NCBI RefSeq assembly: GCF_025660475.1
Contig: NZ_JAOUSF010000002.1
Coordinates: 558,001 to 622,000, forward strand
Direction: 5' to 3'
Origin: Perspicuibacillus lycopersici
GTDB taxonomy: Bacteria; Bacillota; Bacilli; Bacillales; Caldibacillaceae
Length of the DNA: 64,000 nt
Below the pieces are notes generated by a model. It was not told the DNA's origin and did no database searches. It saw nothing but the letters and a program-made list of their open reading frames with translations. Positions 25,599 to 34,143 of the stretch are shown piece by piece (within the stretch, counting starts at the first letter, position 1; every line of letters begins with the position of its first letter). Position numbers and translations under genes: made by a program.

Positions 25599-26201
25599 CT
25601 ATAAGCATTCAATCGCAAGGCAAATTCCACGAACGAGATCTTCATTTGACCAGCTTGGTATAGATCTTTTACTTTCAACCGCCAATGGATGTGATGCTGG
25701 AACATGAATAAATCCTGATGGAATATCGAGACCTTTCGTTGCTAAATAGTGTAATCCGGTATACATGACATTGTTGCACAGATAGGTTCCTGCTGTGTTG
25801 GATATTTGGGCAGGCAACTGATTTTCTCTTAACGTATTTACGATGCTGCGGATCGGTAATTTTGAAAAATATGCCGCTGGACCATCTGCTGCTATTAGTG
25901 CATCCTCATATTTCACACCATTATTGTCTGGTTCCCCATCCTTGCAGTTAATTGCCACCCGCTCTGGTGTAATACAATTTCTTCCACCCGCTAATCCGAG
26001 CGAAAGTATAGCATCTGGTTGCTCCTTCTCAATCGCCTCTAGCAAACGTTGAGGACTTTTTTCAAAATCAACAGGTAAGAGAACGCCACGGATTTCATAT
26101 TCTCCGATGATTGCTCTATCTAGCTTCTGCACAATATGCTCGGTTGGATTTATCGGAAACTGTAAAAAAGGTTCAAATCCTGTAAGTAATAGTTTTTTCA
26201 T
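25599..26201 (-). CDS. pcp: Pyroglutamyl-peptidase I
   Basis: 200 residues. It is a cytoplasmic cysteine peptidase (family C15) that removes N-terminal pyroglutamate from peptides. The catalytic triad is visible: Glu80 in CITPERVAIN, Cys142 in NTAGTYLCNNVMY and His166 in GFIHVPASHP. The N-terminus MKKLLLTGFEPF is typical. The length is slightly under the usual 210-215, with the C-terminus short. It is transcribed alone, away from the carbohydrate operon, and belongs to the insertion between spoIIID and spoIIQ. A link to peptide scavenging is the simple reading. Confidence 0.95.
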   Translation of the reverse strand: MKKLLLTGFEPFLQFPINPTEHIVQKLDRAIIGEYEIRGVLLPVDFEKSPQRLLEAIEKEQPDAILSLGLAGGRNCITPERVAINCKDGEPDNNGVKYEDALIAADGPAAYFSKLPIRSIVNTLRENQLPAQISNTAGTYLCNNVMYTGLHYLATKGLDIPSGFIHVPASHPLAVESKRSIPSWSNEDLVRGICLAIECL

Positions 26202-26525
26202 ATGTCATCCTCTCCCTTTATAAAACGTGATTATTATTTATTTTGTAATCGTATCACTTCCTCTTGTTTTTGAATACCCTTAATTTTTTGATTTATTGAT
26301 AAAAATTAGAGAATCCACTATATTTCACACTTTTACTACTACCTACCCATCGCTATCGTCTTGGTTAACAGTAGATAACTAGTCATACTTCCATTTCCGC
26401 ATTCATATCATGGTAAAAATTACATTTCTATGTCGAATAATTTTTGAAAGGATCATTTTAATTTCGTATTTTCATTGGAAAAAGTGAATGCATGCTTGTG
26501 AACTATTTTGTAGGGGGGAGATAGA
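26202..26525. promoter_or_regulatory. Divergent region upstream of pcp and the carbohydrate operon
   Basis: No gene seen. A palindrome-like GAATGCATGC lies near 26486-26495, but no clear cre site (TGWAANCGNTNWCA) or confident -35/-10 pair was found. No regulator gene adjoins the operon. Confidence 0.4.
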
Positions 26526-27203
26526 ATGAAACCGATTATTCAGATCTCACTAGATTTAACAAATATAGAAGAAGCTTTAGAGATGGCAGAGATTGCTGTT
26601 GCGGCTGGAGTCGATTGGTTAGAGGCTGGAACACCATTATTGTTAGCAGAAGGGTTACAGGCAGTGCAGGCATTACGGAGGAGATTTCCTAATCATCCAA
26701 TTGTCGCCGACTTAAAAACGATGGATGGCGGCTATTTAGAGGCAGAGATGATGGCAAAAGCTGGCGCTACCCATGTTGTTGTCATGGGTGTGGCACATCC
26801 TGCTACTATCCGTGCAGTAGTGAAGGCGGCTAAAGATTATAACATTCAAGTAATGGGGGATGTGTTAGCAGCAGCAGATAAAGTAGCAACCGCGAAGCTA
26901 TTAGAAGCTTGTGGGGTTGATTATATTATTGTTCATACTGGATTTGATGAAAGAGGAGAAAATCCTACATTAACACCGCTAGATGACTTAGCAAGTATTT
27001 TGAAAGCGGTATCTTTACCTCTCCAAGTGGTGGGCGGATTATCGATTACACAGGCTGCAAGTACGCCGAGACTAGGGGCACCACTTGTAGTAGTTGGTGC
27101 CCCATTAGTAATTGATCAGCAAGAATTTAGTCCTAGCACGAACAAAGCGGAACTACAAAAGATTCTCGAAACCTTAGTTCGTGAAGTAAAACTACAAGCA
27201 TAA
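26526..27203 (+). CDS. HUMPS-family enzyme (hexulose-6-phosphate synthase / 3-keto-gulonate-6-phosphate decarboxylase like)
   Basis: 225 residues in a TIM barrel of the orotidine-monophosphate-decarboxylase superfamily. The family catalytic signature VADLKTMDGG (residues about 60-69, Asp-x-Lys-x-x-Asp) and WLEAGTPL are present, together with a C-terminal phosphate-binding VVGGLS. Members are Mg-dependent and either condense formaldehyde with ribulose 5-phosphate or decarboxylate 3-keto-L-gulonate 6-phosphate. There is no adjacent phosphohexuloisomerase, which argues against the formaldehyde route. It is the first gene of a seven-gene carbohydrate operon, and GGGGGGAG precedes the ATG. The true substrate is unknown. 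Confidence 0.8.
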   Translation: MKPIIQISLDLTNIEEALEMAEIAVAAGVDWLEAGTPLLLAEGLQAVQALRRRFPNHPIVADLKTMDGGYLEAEMMAKAGATHVVVMGVAHPATIRAVVKAAKDYNIQVMGDVLAAADKVATAKLLEACGVDYIIVHTGFDERGENPTLTPLDDLASILKAVSLPLQVVGGLSITQAASTPRLGAPLVVVGAPLVIDQQEFSPSTNKAELQKILETLVREVKLQA

Positions 27204-27215
27204 GGAGTTATCGCA

Positions 27216-28112
27216 ATGAATAAAAAGCCACGAATATCTGTCTTTCCAAAAGGATTAATGGAAGAGCTCATCGACGGTCGAATGAGTGTGTTTGAGTGGA
27301 TTATGCTCGCTGGTACACTTCATGCAGATGGATTAGAGATGTATCCTGCCTTTTTAAAGGAGACGAGTGACACATATTTAACACAAGTCAAAAAGGCAGC
27401 TGAAGCAGAATCATTACTTATTCCAATGATGTGTTCTTCCCCTGATTTTACCCATCCAGATGAAGCATACCGAGCTAAGGAAATAGAAAAAATGAAAGTC
27501 ATGATTGATGTAATGGCTTTTTTAGGGCCAAGTGATTTTCGAAGCTGTAGAGTGTTATCCGGACAAAGGAGACCAGGGGTATCTGATGCAGATGGCGTGT
27601 TCTGGACAGTAGGTGCGATTAAGGAATTGTTACCGTATGCAGCAAGTAAGCAAGTCCATCTTGTTATGGAAAATCACTATAAGGATGGTCAATGGGTATT
27701 TCCGGAATTTGCGCAGAAATCAAGTCTTTTCTTACAGATTATTCAACAGATTGACTCCCCTTGGTTTGGCGTCAATTTCGATCCGTCTAATGCGATTTTT
27801 GCCGGAGAAAATCCGTTAGTTTTACTAGAACAAGTAAAAAATCAGCTCATTACGATGCATGCAAGCGATCGTTATGTGAAGGATGGATATTCGCTAGCAG
27901 ATATAGGGGAGCATTCGGAAATCGGTTATTCCGAAGCATTGGCACATGGTGTAATTGGAAAAGGAATGAATGACTATGATGCGATTTTCGAAACGCTCCG
28001 TTCCATTAATTTTTCCGGTTGGATTTCGATTGAAGATGGTGTGAATGGTCTTGATGAATTAAAGGAATCTGTTGAGTTTTTAAAGGCGAAAGTAGAACAG
28101 TTTTTCCCATAA
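27216..28112 (+). CDS. Sugar isomerase/epimerase (xylose-isomerase-like TIM barrel)
   Basis: 298 residues, 12 bases after the HUMPS gene with AAGGAG upstream. It is an AP-endonuclease-2/xylose-isomerase-like barrel; the likely divalent metal ligands are E in HLVMENHYKDG, D in FGVNFDPSNA, H in TMHASDRY and E in ISIEDGVNG. Such enzymes epimerise or isomerise keto sugars (phosphorylated or free) in catabolic operons. Together with the next-door HUMPS enzyme it recalls the UlaD/UlaE pair of ascorbate catabolism, but no phosphotransferase system or kinase lies here. The substrate is not identified. Confidence 0.78.
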   Translation: MNKKPRISVFPKGLMEELIDGRMSVFEWIMLAGTLHADGLEMYPAFLKETSDTYLTQVKKAAEAESLLIPMMCSSPDFTHPDEAYRAKEIEKMKVMIDVMAFLGPSDFRSCRVLSGQRRPGVSDADGVFWTVGAIKELLPYAASKQVHLVMENHYKDGQWVFPEFAQKSSLFLQIIQQIDSPWFGVNFDPSNAIFAGENPLVLLEQVKNQLITMHASDRYVKDGYSLADIGEHSEIGYSEALAHGVIGKGMNDYDAIFETLRSINFSGWISIEDGVNGLDELKESVEFLKAKVEQFFP

Positions 28113-28154
28113 TGGAGCACCGCATTTCGATTAATTTTAAAAGGAGTGAATAAC

Positions 28155-29435
28155 ATGAAGAAAAAGAAAACCAGTACGTTGCTTTTATTTTTCATCGTAC
28201 TCGTATCAGGGCTATTATTTGCCTGCTCTAATGGCAACGACAATGGAGATGGATCTGTCGAGCTTCGCTTTATTGCAGCAAACCATCCTTGGACAGAAGC
28301 TATCGAACCATTACTACCTGAATTTGAAAAAGAAACTGGAATTAAAGTGAAATTTGAAAAGTATTTTGAAGACCAGCTAACGCAAAAATTAACGACTGAA
28401 TTTACAGCAGGTTCAACAAGTATTGATTTATTTATGATGCGCCCGCTTCAAGAGGGGAAATTATTTAATTTAAATGGCTGGGTGGCAGACATTTCTAGTT
28501 ATACTGACGATGCAGATTGGGAATACGGCGATTTTACTGATCCATCAGTGAACTCTTTAAAAGCGGATGACGTTTTATTTGGCATTCCAATCGTTACAGA
28601 GCGAGAGATTCTTTATTATCGCAAAGATATTTTTGAAGAAAACAATATTGAGGTTCCAAAAACAGTCGAGGAATTAATGAATGTCGCAAAACTTTTGAAT
28701 GATCCTGCAAATGATTTTTACGGATTTGTTGCCAGAGGCCAAAGCGCAGCAGCTGTTACGCAATTTTCGAGCTTTTTATATGGGTTTGGTGGTGACTTCT
28801 TTGTTGACGGTAAGGCTACTTTAGATACTCCGGAAGCAATTGAAGCATTTCAATTTTACGGGGATATGTTAAGAGAATATGGCCCTCCAGGTGTACTTAA
28901 TATGAGCTGGCCACAAGCTGCTGGATTGTTTGGCCAAGGGAAGGCTGCGATGTATACAGATGCAGATAGTATTTATCCGAACTTAACCGATCCAGAAAAA
29001 TCGGTTGTTGGTGACAAGGTTGGGTTTACATTATTCCCTGCTGGTCCAAATGGGCAAACACCGTATAATGTCACCTCATGGGGGCTTGCGGTAAATAGTA
29101 AATCGGAAAATAAAGATGAAGCCATGGAATTTATTAAATGGGCAACAAGTAAAGAAGTAGTAGCAAAATTACAGGATAACGGTGTACCGGGACCTCGCCA
29201 ATCGGTTTGGGATAACCAACAAGGAACAGATACATTCCCTTCCGAGCTAGTAGATGTTATTAATCAAGCAAATGCGATTGGTCGTGAGTATGATAGACCA
29301 TTAGTGATTAAAGTAAATGATGCTCGCGATATTATCGGTACGGTCATTGTTGCTGCCATTCAAGGGGAGGATGTCGAAGCAGCAGCAAAAGCAGCAAACA
29401 AACAGTTCCAGGAATTACTAGATGATGAAAAGTAA
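28155..29435 (+). CDS. ABC transporter sugar-binding lipoprotein (CUT1 type)
   Basis: 426 residues from the ATG at 28155 (AAGGAG 9 bases upstream; an in-frame GTG at 28146 is too close). The signal peptide ends in the lipobox LLFAC, so the mature protein is lipid-anchored outside the membrane. The family 1 solute-binding fold is shown by LPEFEKETGIKVKFE, YYRKDIFEENNIEVPKT and the Gly-rich FLYGFGGDF segment. It captures an oligosaccharide, polyol or sugar acid for the two permeases that follow. A stem-loop just after the gene may raise its mRNA level over the permeases. Confidence 0.92.
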   Translation: MKKKKTSTLLLFFIVLVSGLLFACSNGNDNGDGSVELRFIAANHPWTEAIEPLLPEFEKETGIKVKFEKYFEDQLTQKLTTEFTAGSTSIDLFMMRPLQEGKLFNLNGWVADISSYTDDADWEYGDFTDPSVNSLKADDVLFGIPIVTEREILYYRKDIFEENNIEVPKTVEELMNVAKLLNDPANDFYGFVARGQSAAAVTQFSSFLYGFGGDFFVDGKATLDTPEAIEAFQFYGDMLREYGPPGVLNMSWPQAAGLFGQGKAAMYTDADSIYPNLTDPEKSVVGDKVGFTLFPAGPNGQTPYNVTSWGLAVNSKSENKDEAMEFIKWATSKEVVAKLQDNGVPGPRQSVWDNQQGTDTFPSELVDVINQANAIGREYDRPLVIKVNDARDIIGTVIVAAIQGEDVEAAAKAANKQFQELLDDEK

Positions 29436-29453
29436 ATAAACGTATAGTGATAA

Positions 29454-29485
29454 GGTTCGAGGTCATCTCTCGTCGTCCTCGGACC
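29454..29485 (+). other. Intra-operon stem-loop after the binding-protein gene
   Basis: GGTTCGAGG pairs with CCTCGGACC (one G-T pair) around a 14-base loop in the 105-base gap before the first permease. No T-run follows, so it is more likely an mRNA stabiliser than a terminator; such hairpins after binding-protein genes are common. Confidence 0.7.
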
Positions 29486-29540
29486 TCCCTTGCTATGTAC
29501 AGCGGACAAACTTATCAAAATCCGAAGGAGGGGTAAGCTC

Positions 29541-30422
29541 ATGGGAATGTGGATTGAGAGGCATTTGAAATTTATTTTTCTCTTTCCTTCAATTATTTTC
29601 GTTTTACTAATGATTGCTTATCCAATTGGATACACCTTTTATCTTAGCTTCTTTGAATGGAGCATGTCGAGTCTCCAGCCACCAGAATGGGTCTTTTTCG
29701 ATAATTTTAAAGCATTACTATTTGATGATCCACGATTTTGGCCAGCGTTTTTCCGAACCTTTTATTTCACTGCTTTAGCATTAGTATTTCAAACTGTTCT
29801 AGGAGTTGCTATTGCAATACTATTTAATCGGAAATTTCGAGGGAATCAGCTTGTTAAAACATTATTTTTACTACCTATGGTTGCTACTCCTGTTGCAGTC
29901 GGTTTAGTTTGGCTACTCATCTTTGAACCGTCCATCGGCTTTGCAAACCAATTTTTAAATTCACTTGGGATTAACCCACAGCTTTGGATTGCTTCACCTG
30001 AGCAGGCACTACCCTCCATTGCTCTAGTCGATACGTGGCAATGGACGCCAATGATTACTTTAATTACACTGGCAGGATTGTCTTCGATTCCTAGCGAATA
30101 TTATGAAGCTGCCGCAGTGGATGGTGCGAATTCGTGGCAAAATTTTTGGAAGGTTACTTTTCCACTGTTGCTACCAACCATTTTTTCAGCTGTATTGCTA
30201 CGTGTTATTGATGCGATTAAGCAATTCGACTTAATTTACGCGATGACACGTGGAGGTCCTGGATTTTCCACGGAAACATTGAATATTTACGGATTTGTTA
30301 ATGGGTTTCAATATTTCAAGCTAGGTTATACAAGTGCCATTTTAGTGCTCTTTTTTATGATTGTTTTAGGCATTAGCTCCATCATTATGATTTTACGAAA
30401 GAAAACGGAGGTGACATTATGA
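29541..30422 (+). CDS. ABC sugar transporter permease 1 (MalF/UgpA-like)
   Basis: 293 residues from the ATG at 29541 set by GAAGGAGGGG upstream. About six transmembrane helices are seen, and the cytoplasmic EAA loop reads YYEAAAVDGANSWQNFWKVTFPLL near residues 200-222, the docking site for the ATPase. It forms the membrane channel with the next protein. Its stop codon overlaps the start of the second permease by four bases (ATGA). No ATPase gene is present, so a shared MsmX/MsmK-type ATPase encoded elsewhere is expected. Confidence 0.93.
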   Translation: MGMWIERHLKFIFLFPSIIFVLLMIAYPIGYTFYLSFFEWSMSSLQPPEWVFFDNFKALLFDDPRFWPAFFRTFYFTALALVFQTVLGVAIAILFNRKFRGNQLVKTLFLLPMVATPVAVGLVWLLIFEPSIGFANQFLNSLGINPQLWIASPEQALPSIALVDTWQWTPMITLITLAGLSSIPSEYYEAAAVDGANSWQNFWKVTFPLLLPTIFSAVLLRVIDAIKQFDLIYAMTRGGPGFSTETLNIYGFVNGFQYFKLGYTSAILVLFFMIVLGISSIIMILRKKTEVTL

Positions 30423-31234
30423 GAAAAGCCAAACGTCTCACATATTTTAATTATGTACTCATCATTTTGGTAACGCTCATTTTTATTTTTCCGTTTATAT
30501 GGATGCTAATTGCATCGTTTAAAACACAGGCACAAATTATGTCTACAGATACTGCTTTATTTTTTCAGCCTACATTCGATAATTACCGCTCCGTTTTCGG
30601 CGAGCATAATTTTCTTACGTATATAATCAATAGCTTTATCGTTGCTTTTGTTTCTACTGTTTTTGGGCTAATTTTAGGATTGCCTGCCGCCTATGCAATA
30701 GCCAAATATAAGCAACAAAAGCTTGGCTTTGTCATTTTGATTGCACGGATCATTCCTGGAATATCCTTTATGATTCCGTGGTTTATTATTTTCACGAAAC
30801 TAAATTTAACAGATTCCTATACTGCTTTAGTGCTTAGCCATATGTTAGTTGGCCTACCATTTATTATCTGGATTATGATTCCGTCCTTTGAGGGATTACC
30901 TGCCGAATTAGAGGATGCTGCGCGGGTAGATGGTTGTACCCTGCAGGGGGCATTTGTGAAAGTGCTACTGCCACTAGTGATGCCTGGGATTATTACGTCT
31001 TCCTTAATGTCGTTTATATTGTCTTGGAATAATTTTATGTTTGCTCTCGTTCTATCAGGTGAAAAAACAAAGACATTACCTATTGCCATCTTCAACTTCA
31101 TGTCCTACTCCGAGATTAATTGGGGTGCACTTATGGCAGCTGCTGTAATTATTACATTCCCAATTATTATCATCTCCTTATTTGTTCAACGGTATATTAT
31201 TAGCGGAGTAACAGCAGGTGCGGTAAAAGGATAA
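30419..31234 (+). CDS. ABC sugar transporter permease 2 (MalG/UgpE-like)
   Basis: 271 residues, six predicted membrane helices, with the EAA loop LEDAARVDGCTLQGAFVKVLLP near residues 162-183. It is the second half of the CUT1 importer channel and is translationally coupled to the first permease by an ATGA overlap. GGAGG lies upstream inside the first permease gene. The C-terminal RYIISGVTAGAVKG is the usual ending of this subfamily. Confidence 0.93.
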   Translation: MRKAKRLTYFNYVLIILVTLIFIFPFIWMLIASFKTQAQIMSTDTALFFQPTFDNYRSVFGEHNFLTYIINSFIVAFVSTVFGLILGLPAAYAIAKYKQQKLGFVILIARIIPGISFMIPWFIIFTKLNLTDSYTALVLSHMLVGLPFIIWIMIPSFEGLPAELEDAARVDGCTLQGAFVKVLLPLVMPGIITSSLMSFILSWNNFMFALVLSGEKTKTLPIAIFNFMSYSEINWGALMAAAVIITFPIIIISLFVQRYIISGVTAGAVKG

Positions 31235-31291
31235 CAAAGAAATCTACTAATATTGTTTCACAAATTTGTCCAACGAATAGGAGCCGATCAA

Positions 31292-32071
31292 ATGCTGATT
31301 GATTTAAAGGAAAAAGTAGCGATTATTACTGGTGTCGCAAGAGGAATAGGAAAAGAAATATTTTTAATGCTTGCAAATGAAGGGGTTAAAACGGTTGGTT
31401 TGGATCGAAATGCTGCCGATATAACAGCACTTGAAAGTGAAATAGCAAGGAAAAATTGGGACTATAAAACAGTAGTTTGCGATATTCGCAATAGTGAAGA
31501 GATTGCAAAAGCGGTACAAGATACGTTGGAGCATTATGGTAGGATCGATATTTTAGTAAATAATGCCGGGATTAGTGGCGATGGTTTGATTGAAAATTTA
31601 CCAGAAAATGAATGGGATTTTTGTCATGAGGTGAATTTAAAGGGCACATTTCTGATGTGCAAGGCTGTAATTCCGACAATGAAAAAACAAAAATTTGGAC
31701 GAATTATTAATGCTGCATCATTCGCCGCTATCATCCCTTCCATTGGTAGTGCTGCCTATGCATCCGCTAAAGCAGGCGTCGTACAATTTACAAGAGTGCT
31801 TGCAGGAGAGCTTGGACCTTGGAACATTACAGTAAACAGCTATGCACCAGGAATGATACCAAGTACATTAAATCATTTTAAAGAATTACCAGACGAGAGA
31901 CAAAATCAGCTACTAGATACTTTAACCATTAGAAGATGGGGCGAGGAAAAGGATATTGCAAACCTTATTTGCTTCCTAGCATCTGATGCAGCCAGCTATA
32001 TTACTGGTACATTAATCGATTGTAGTGGCGGGAAATACGCTACCCAATTTCCGAGTGTAGCCTATACCTAA
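31292..32071 (+). CDS. Short-chain dehydrogenase/reductase 1
   Basis: 259 residues from the ATG at 31292 with AGGAG 8 bases upstream. Classical SDR: nucleotide-binding TGVARGIG near residues 14-21, NNAG near 88-91, a catalytic Ser in NAASFAAIIPS and the YASAK Tyr-Lys pair. Asp in VGLDRN at the end of beta-2 favours NAD over NADP. It most likely oxidises a hydroxyl of the imported sugar or polyol. It follows the permeases by 57 bases in the same operon. Substrate unknown. Confidence 0.88.
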   Translation: MLIDLKEKVAIITGVARGIGKEIFLMLANEGVKTVGLDRNAADITALESEIARKNWDYKTVVCDIRNSEEIAKAVQDTLEHYGRIDILVNNAGISGDGLIENLPENEWDFCHEVNLKGTFLMCKAVIPTMKKQKFGRIINAASFAAIIPSIGSAAYASAKAGVVQFTRVLAGELGPWNITVNSYAPGMIPSTLNHFKELPDERQNQLLDTLTIRRWGEEKDIANLICFLASDAASYITGTLIDCSGGKYATQFPSVAYT

Positions 32072-32109
32072 TTTGAGTATCCATCTATTTTAAGGAAGGA
32101 AGTTTTTCT

Positions 32110-32889
32110 ATGAAAAATACCGATTTGTCTGGAAAAGTAGCGTTAGTAACAGGTTCTAGCCGTGGACTAGGAAGGCATTATGCACATAAATTAGCAAGTG
32201 CTGGAGCTGATATTATTATTCATGATATTCGTTCCGATGCAGCAGCAGAGTTTGGGGAAGCTCCCTCTGGTGAAGCAGTTGCCGAAGAAATTCGCCGTTT
32301 AGGTAGTGAGGCGATTTTTCTAACTGCCGATCTTACTGACCCTATCCAAGTAAAAGAGCTTGTTCAAACTGCCATCAATCATTTTGGTAAAATTGATATT
32401 CTTGTAAATAATGCTGGTGGCGATATTGGGGCAAATACACCAAGACCAAATCCAAATGATGCACTCGATATTGCCGTAGAAGATATCGAGTCTGTTGTAA
32501 GTCGGAATCTATTAACGACGATGTATATGTGTAAATTTGTCGGTAAGCATATGCAGCAAAGACAGACCGGAAAAATTATTAATATTGGTTCTGGGGCTGG
32601 TCATGTTCCGACGACAGAAGGTATAATCTATGCAAGTGCAAAGGCTGCCATTTCCCATTATACACAGTGTTTAGGTGAACAGCTTCGTCCCTTTAATGTG
32701 AATGTGAATTGCCTTGCGCCTGCTTCCACCTATACTGGTAGATTTCTTGCAACACGTAGTGTTAATAATCAAGAAGGATTATCCCGCTTACAGCAAATTG
32801 CCCAACCAAATGATATGGCAGAAATCGTATTATTTTTAGCTAGTGCCCCTTCCGATTATTTAACGTGCGAGACGATTGTTTGCAGGTAA
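32110..32889 (+). CDS. Short-chain dehydrogenase/reductase 2 (unusual C-terminus)
   Basis: 259 residues, with AAGGAAGG upstream of the ATG. Classical SDR motifs: TGSSRGLG (residues 15-22), NNAGG, the active-site stretch NIGSGAGHVPTTEG and YASAK. It has an insertion around PRPNPNDALDIAVEDIE. The protein ends LTCETIVCR, where most relatives continue for about 10 residues after TI(N/V)VDGG. Removing one T near 32877 would extend the frame by about 15 codons, so a late frameshift or sequencing error is possible. It is the last gene of the operon, before a bidirectional terminator. Confidence 0.85.
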   Translation: MKNTDLSGKVALVTGSSRGLGRHYAHKLASAGADIIIHDIRSDAAAEFGEAPSGEAVAEEIRRLGSEAIFLTADLTDPIQVKELVQTAINHFGKIDILVNNAGGDIGANTPRPNPNDALDIAVEDIESVVSRNLLTTMYMCKFVGKHMQQRQTGKIINIGSGAGHVPTTEGIIYASAKAAISHYTQCLGEQLRPFNVNVNCLAPASTYTGRFLATRSVNNQEGLSRLQQIAQPNDMAEIVLFLASAPSDYLTCETIVCR

Positions 32890-32929
32890 CCTCGAAATTT
32901 GTGAGAAGCATAATGATTCTTGGAATTGA

Positions 32930-32976
32930 AAAAAGACCTATCCACCCGGACATTTTCCGTTTGGATAGGTCTTTTC
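32930..32976. terminator. Bidirectional terminator between the carbohydrate operon and spoIIQ
   Basis: AAAAGACCTATCCA pairs with TGGATAGGTCTTTT (perfect 14 bp), giving a T-run on either strand. It ends both converging units. Confidence 0.95.
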
Positions 32977-33016
32977 CATTGTATTTTTAACACTATGGAT
33001 TGAACTTTTTTACTAA

Positions 33017-33886
33017 TTATGATGCGCTTGTTTCATTGGCATCTTCTTCAGTAGTGTCTTCCTCTTGAATTGAGTCTTGGTGTTGTGGACCGTTGTCAGG
33101 TTGCATTTCGTCCTCGGTCTCTTCACCATTTACATTTTCGTCTTCTGTTGCACTATTTTCATCAGAAGCACTTTCTGTATTCTCTACATCAAGATTTTGT
33201 AAAGTAGTTAATGATTTTTCAAAAAACGCTAATGGGTTCACTGGTACATCATCTTTACGGATTTCGAATTGAAGATGTACTCCTGCTTCTTGGTTCAACA
33301 AGCTTTTTCCTGCTTTACCTAAAACTTGGCCTTGTTTAACTTGATCACCGACAGTAACTTGGACATCATCAAGGGATTGGTAACGTGTTTCAATACCTTC
33401 TGAATGTTCTACAATTACAACGTTTCCAAGCACGGTGTCTTGTTCAACTGCTTTTACAGTTCCACTTAAGGCAGCTAACACATCAAATGTTTCACCATTT
33501 TTCGCTACGACCGCAATACCAGTATTTGGTTGGAAGCTATTTTCGTAGGAAAGTAATGCTGCCTCTTGTTCTTCTTCAGAAGCCGCTGCATCATAGAATG
33601 GTGTTTTTACTTCTACATCATCTGCATTTGCTACTGGCCACTTAAAGTTTTCTACAGGACTGTTTACTTCTAATGCATCTTCTCCACCAATTTGATTACC
33701 TGGATTGTTTTGATAGCCAAATTGATTTTCCTCTGCATCATCTGTCCCTCTACCTTGGAACCAAAGGAAAGACGTCAAAATTATTGCTGCTGCCCCAATG
33801 TAAATTGCAGGATAAACCCAACGTTTTTTAAAGAATTTTTGTATGCCAATTTTGCGAGAAGGTTGTTTCTTTTCTTCCTCTCTCAT
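33017..33886 (-). CDS. spoIIQ: Stage II sporulation protein Q
   Basis: 289 residues from the ATG at 33886 (GAGGTG six bases upstream). Made in the forespore under sigma-F; with SpoIIIAH it zips the two membranes during engulfment. It has a short cytoplasmic N-terminus, one transmembrane helix (about 27-45) and an M23/LytM-like domain (about 95-225). The LytM metal site is degenerate: the usual HxGxD is NTGIA here, although HLQFEIR keeps the second His, so no peptidase activity is expected. The last 75 or so residues are an acidic Glu/Asp/Ser-rich tail. The gene has a sigma-F-like promoter. Confidence 0.95.
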   Translation of the reverse strand: MREEEKKQPSRKIGIQKFFKKRWVYPAIYIGAAAIILTSFLWFQGRGTDDAEENQFGYQNNPGNQIGGEDALEVNSPVENFKWPVANADDVEVKTPFYDAAASEEEQEAALLSYENSFQPNTGIAVVAKNGETFDVLAALSGTVKAVEQDTVLGNVVIVEHSEGIETRYQSLDDVQVTVGDQVKQGQVLGKAGKSLLNQEAGVHLQFEIRKDDVPVNPLAFFEKSLTTLQNLDVENTESASDENSATEDENVNGEETEDEMQPDNGPQHQDSIQEEDTTEEDANETSAS

Positions 33887-33904
33887 TTTCATCACCTCAA
33901 AAAC

Positions 33905-33933
33905 ATTTTGAACAGAAAACTAGAAATATATAC
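33905..33933 (-). promoter_or_regulatory. Sigma-F-like promoter of spoIIQ
   Basis: On the minus strand GTATA (33929-33933), a 15-base spacer and GTTCAAAAT (33905-33913), fitting the sigma-F pattern GYWTA-N15-GGnrAnAnT except at the second and fourth -10 positions. The spoIIR promoter in this window has the same architecture. Confidence 0.6.
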
Positions 33934-34143
33934 TTCAAAAAAATTTTTTTTGGTTATTTTTTGATAAAACTTATGATTTTATGCATAAATACGATATATT
34001 TTTATTTACAGGTGATAAATTTACTTACATATATTCATTAGACCTTAAGCAAAGAGGTCGTAATCCTTACCTATAAAAGGCTGATTGAATAATCATGAAA
34101 TGGATCGTAGAGAAAATTATCAATAGAAAAGGTGGGAGTTTAT

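Noticed and set aside
26202..26525. Catabolite-responsive (cre) element before the carbohydrate operon
   Set aside because: No stretch matches TGWAANCGNTNWCA well enough.
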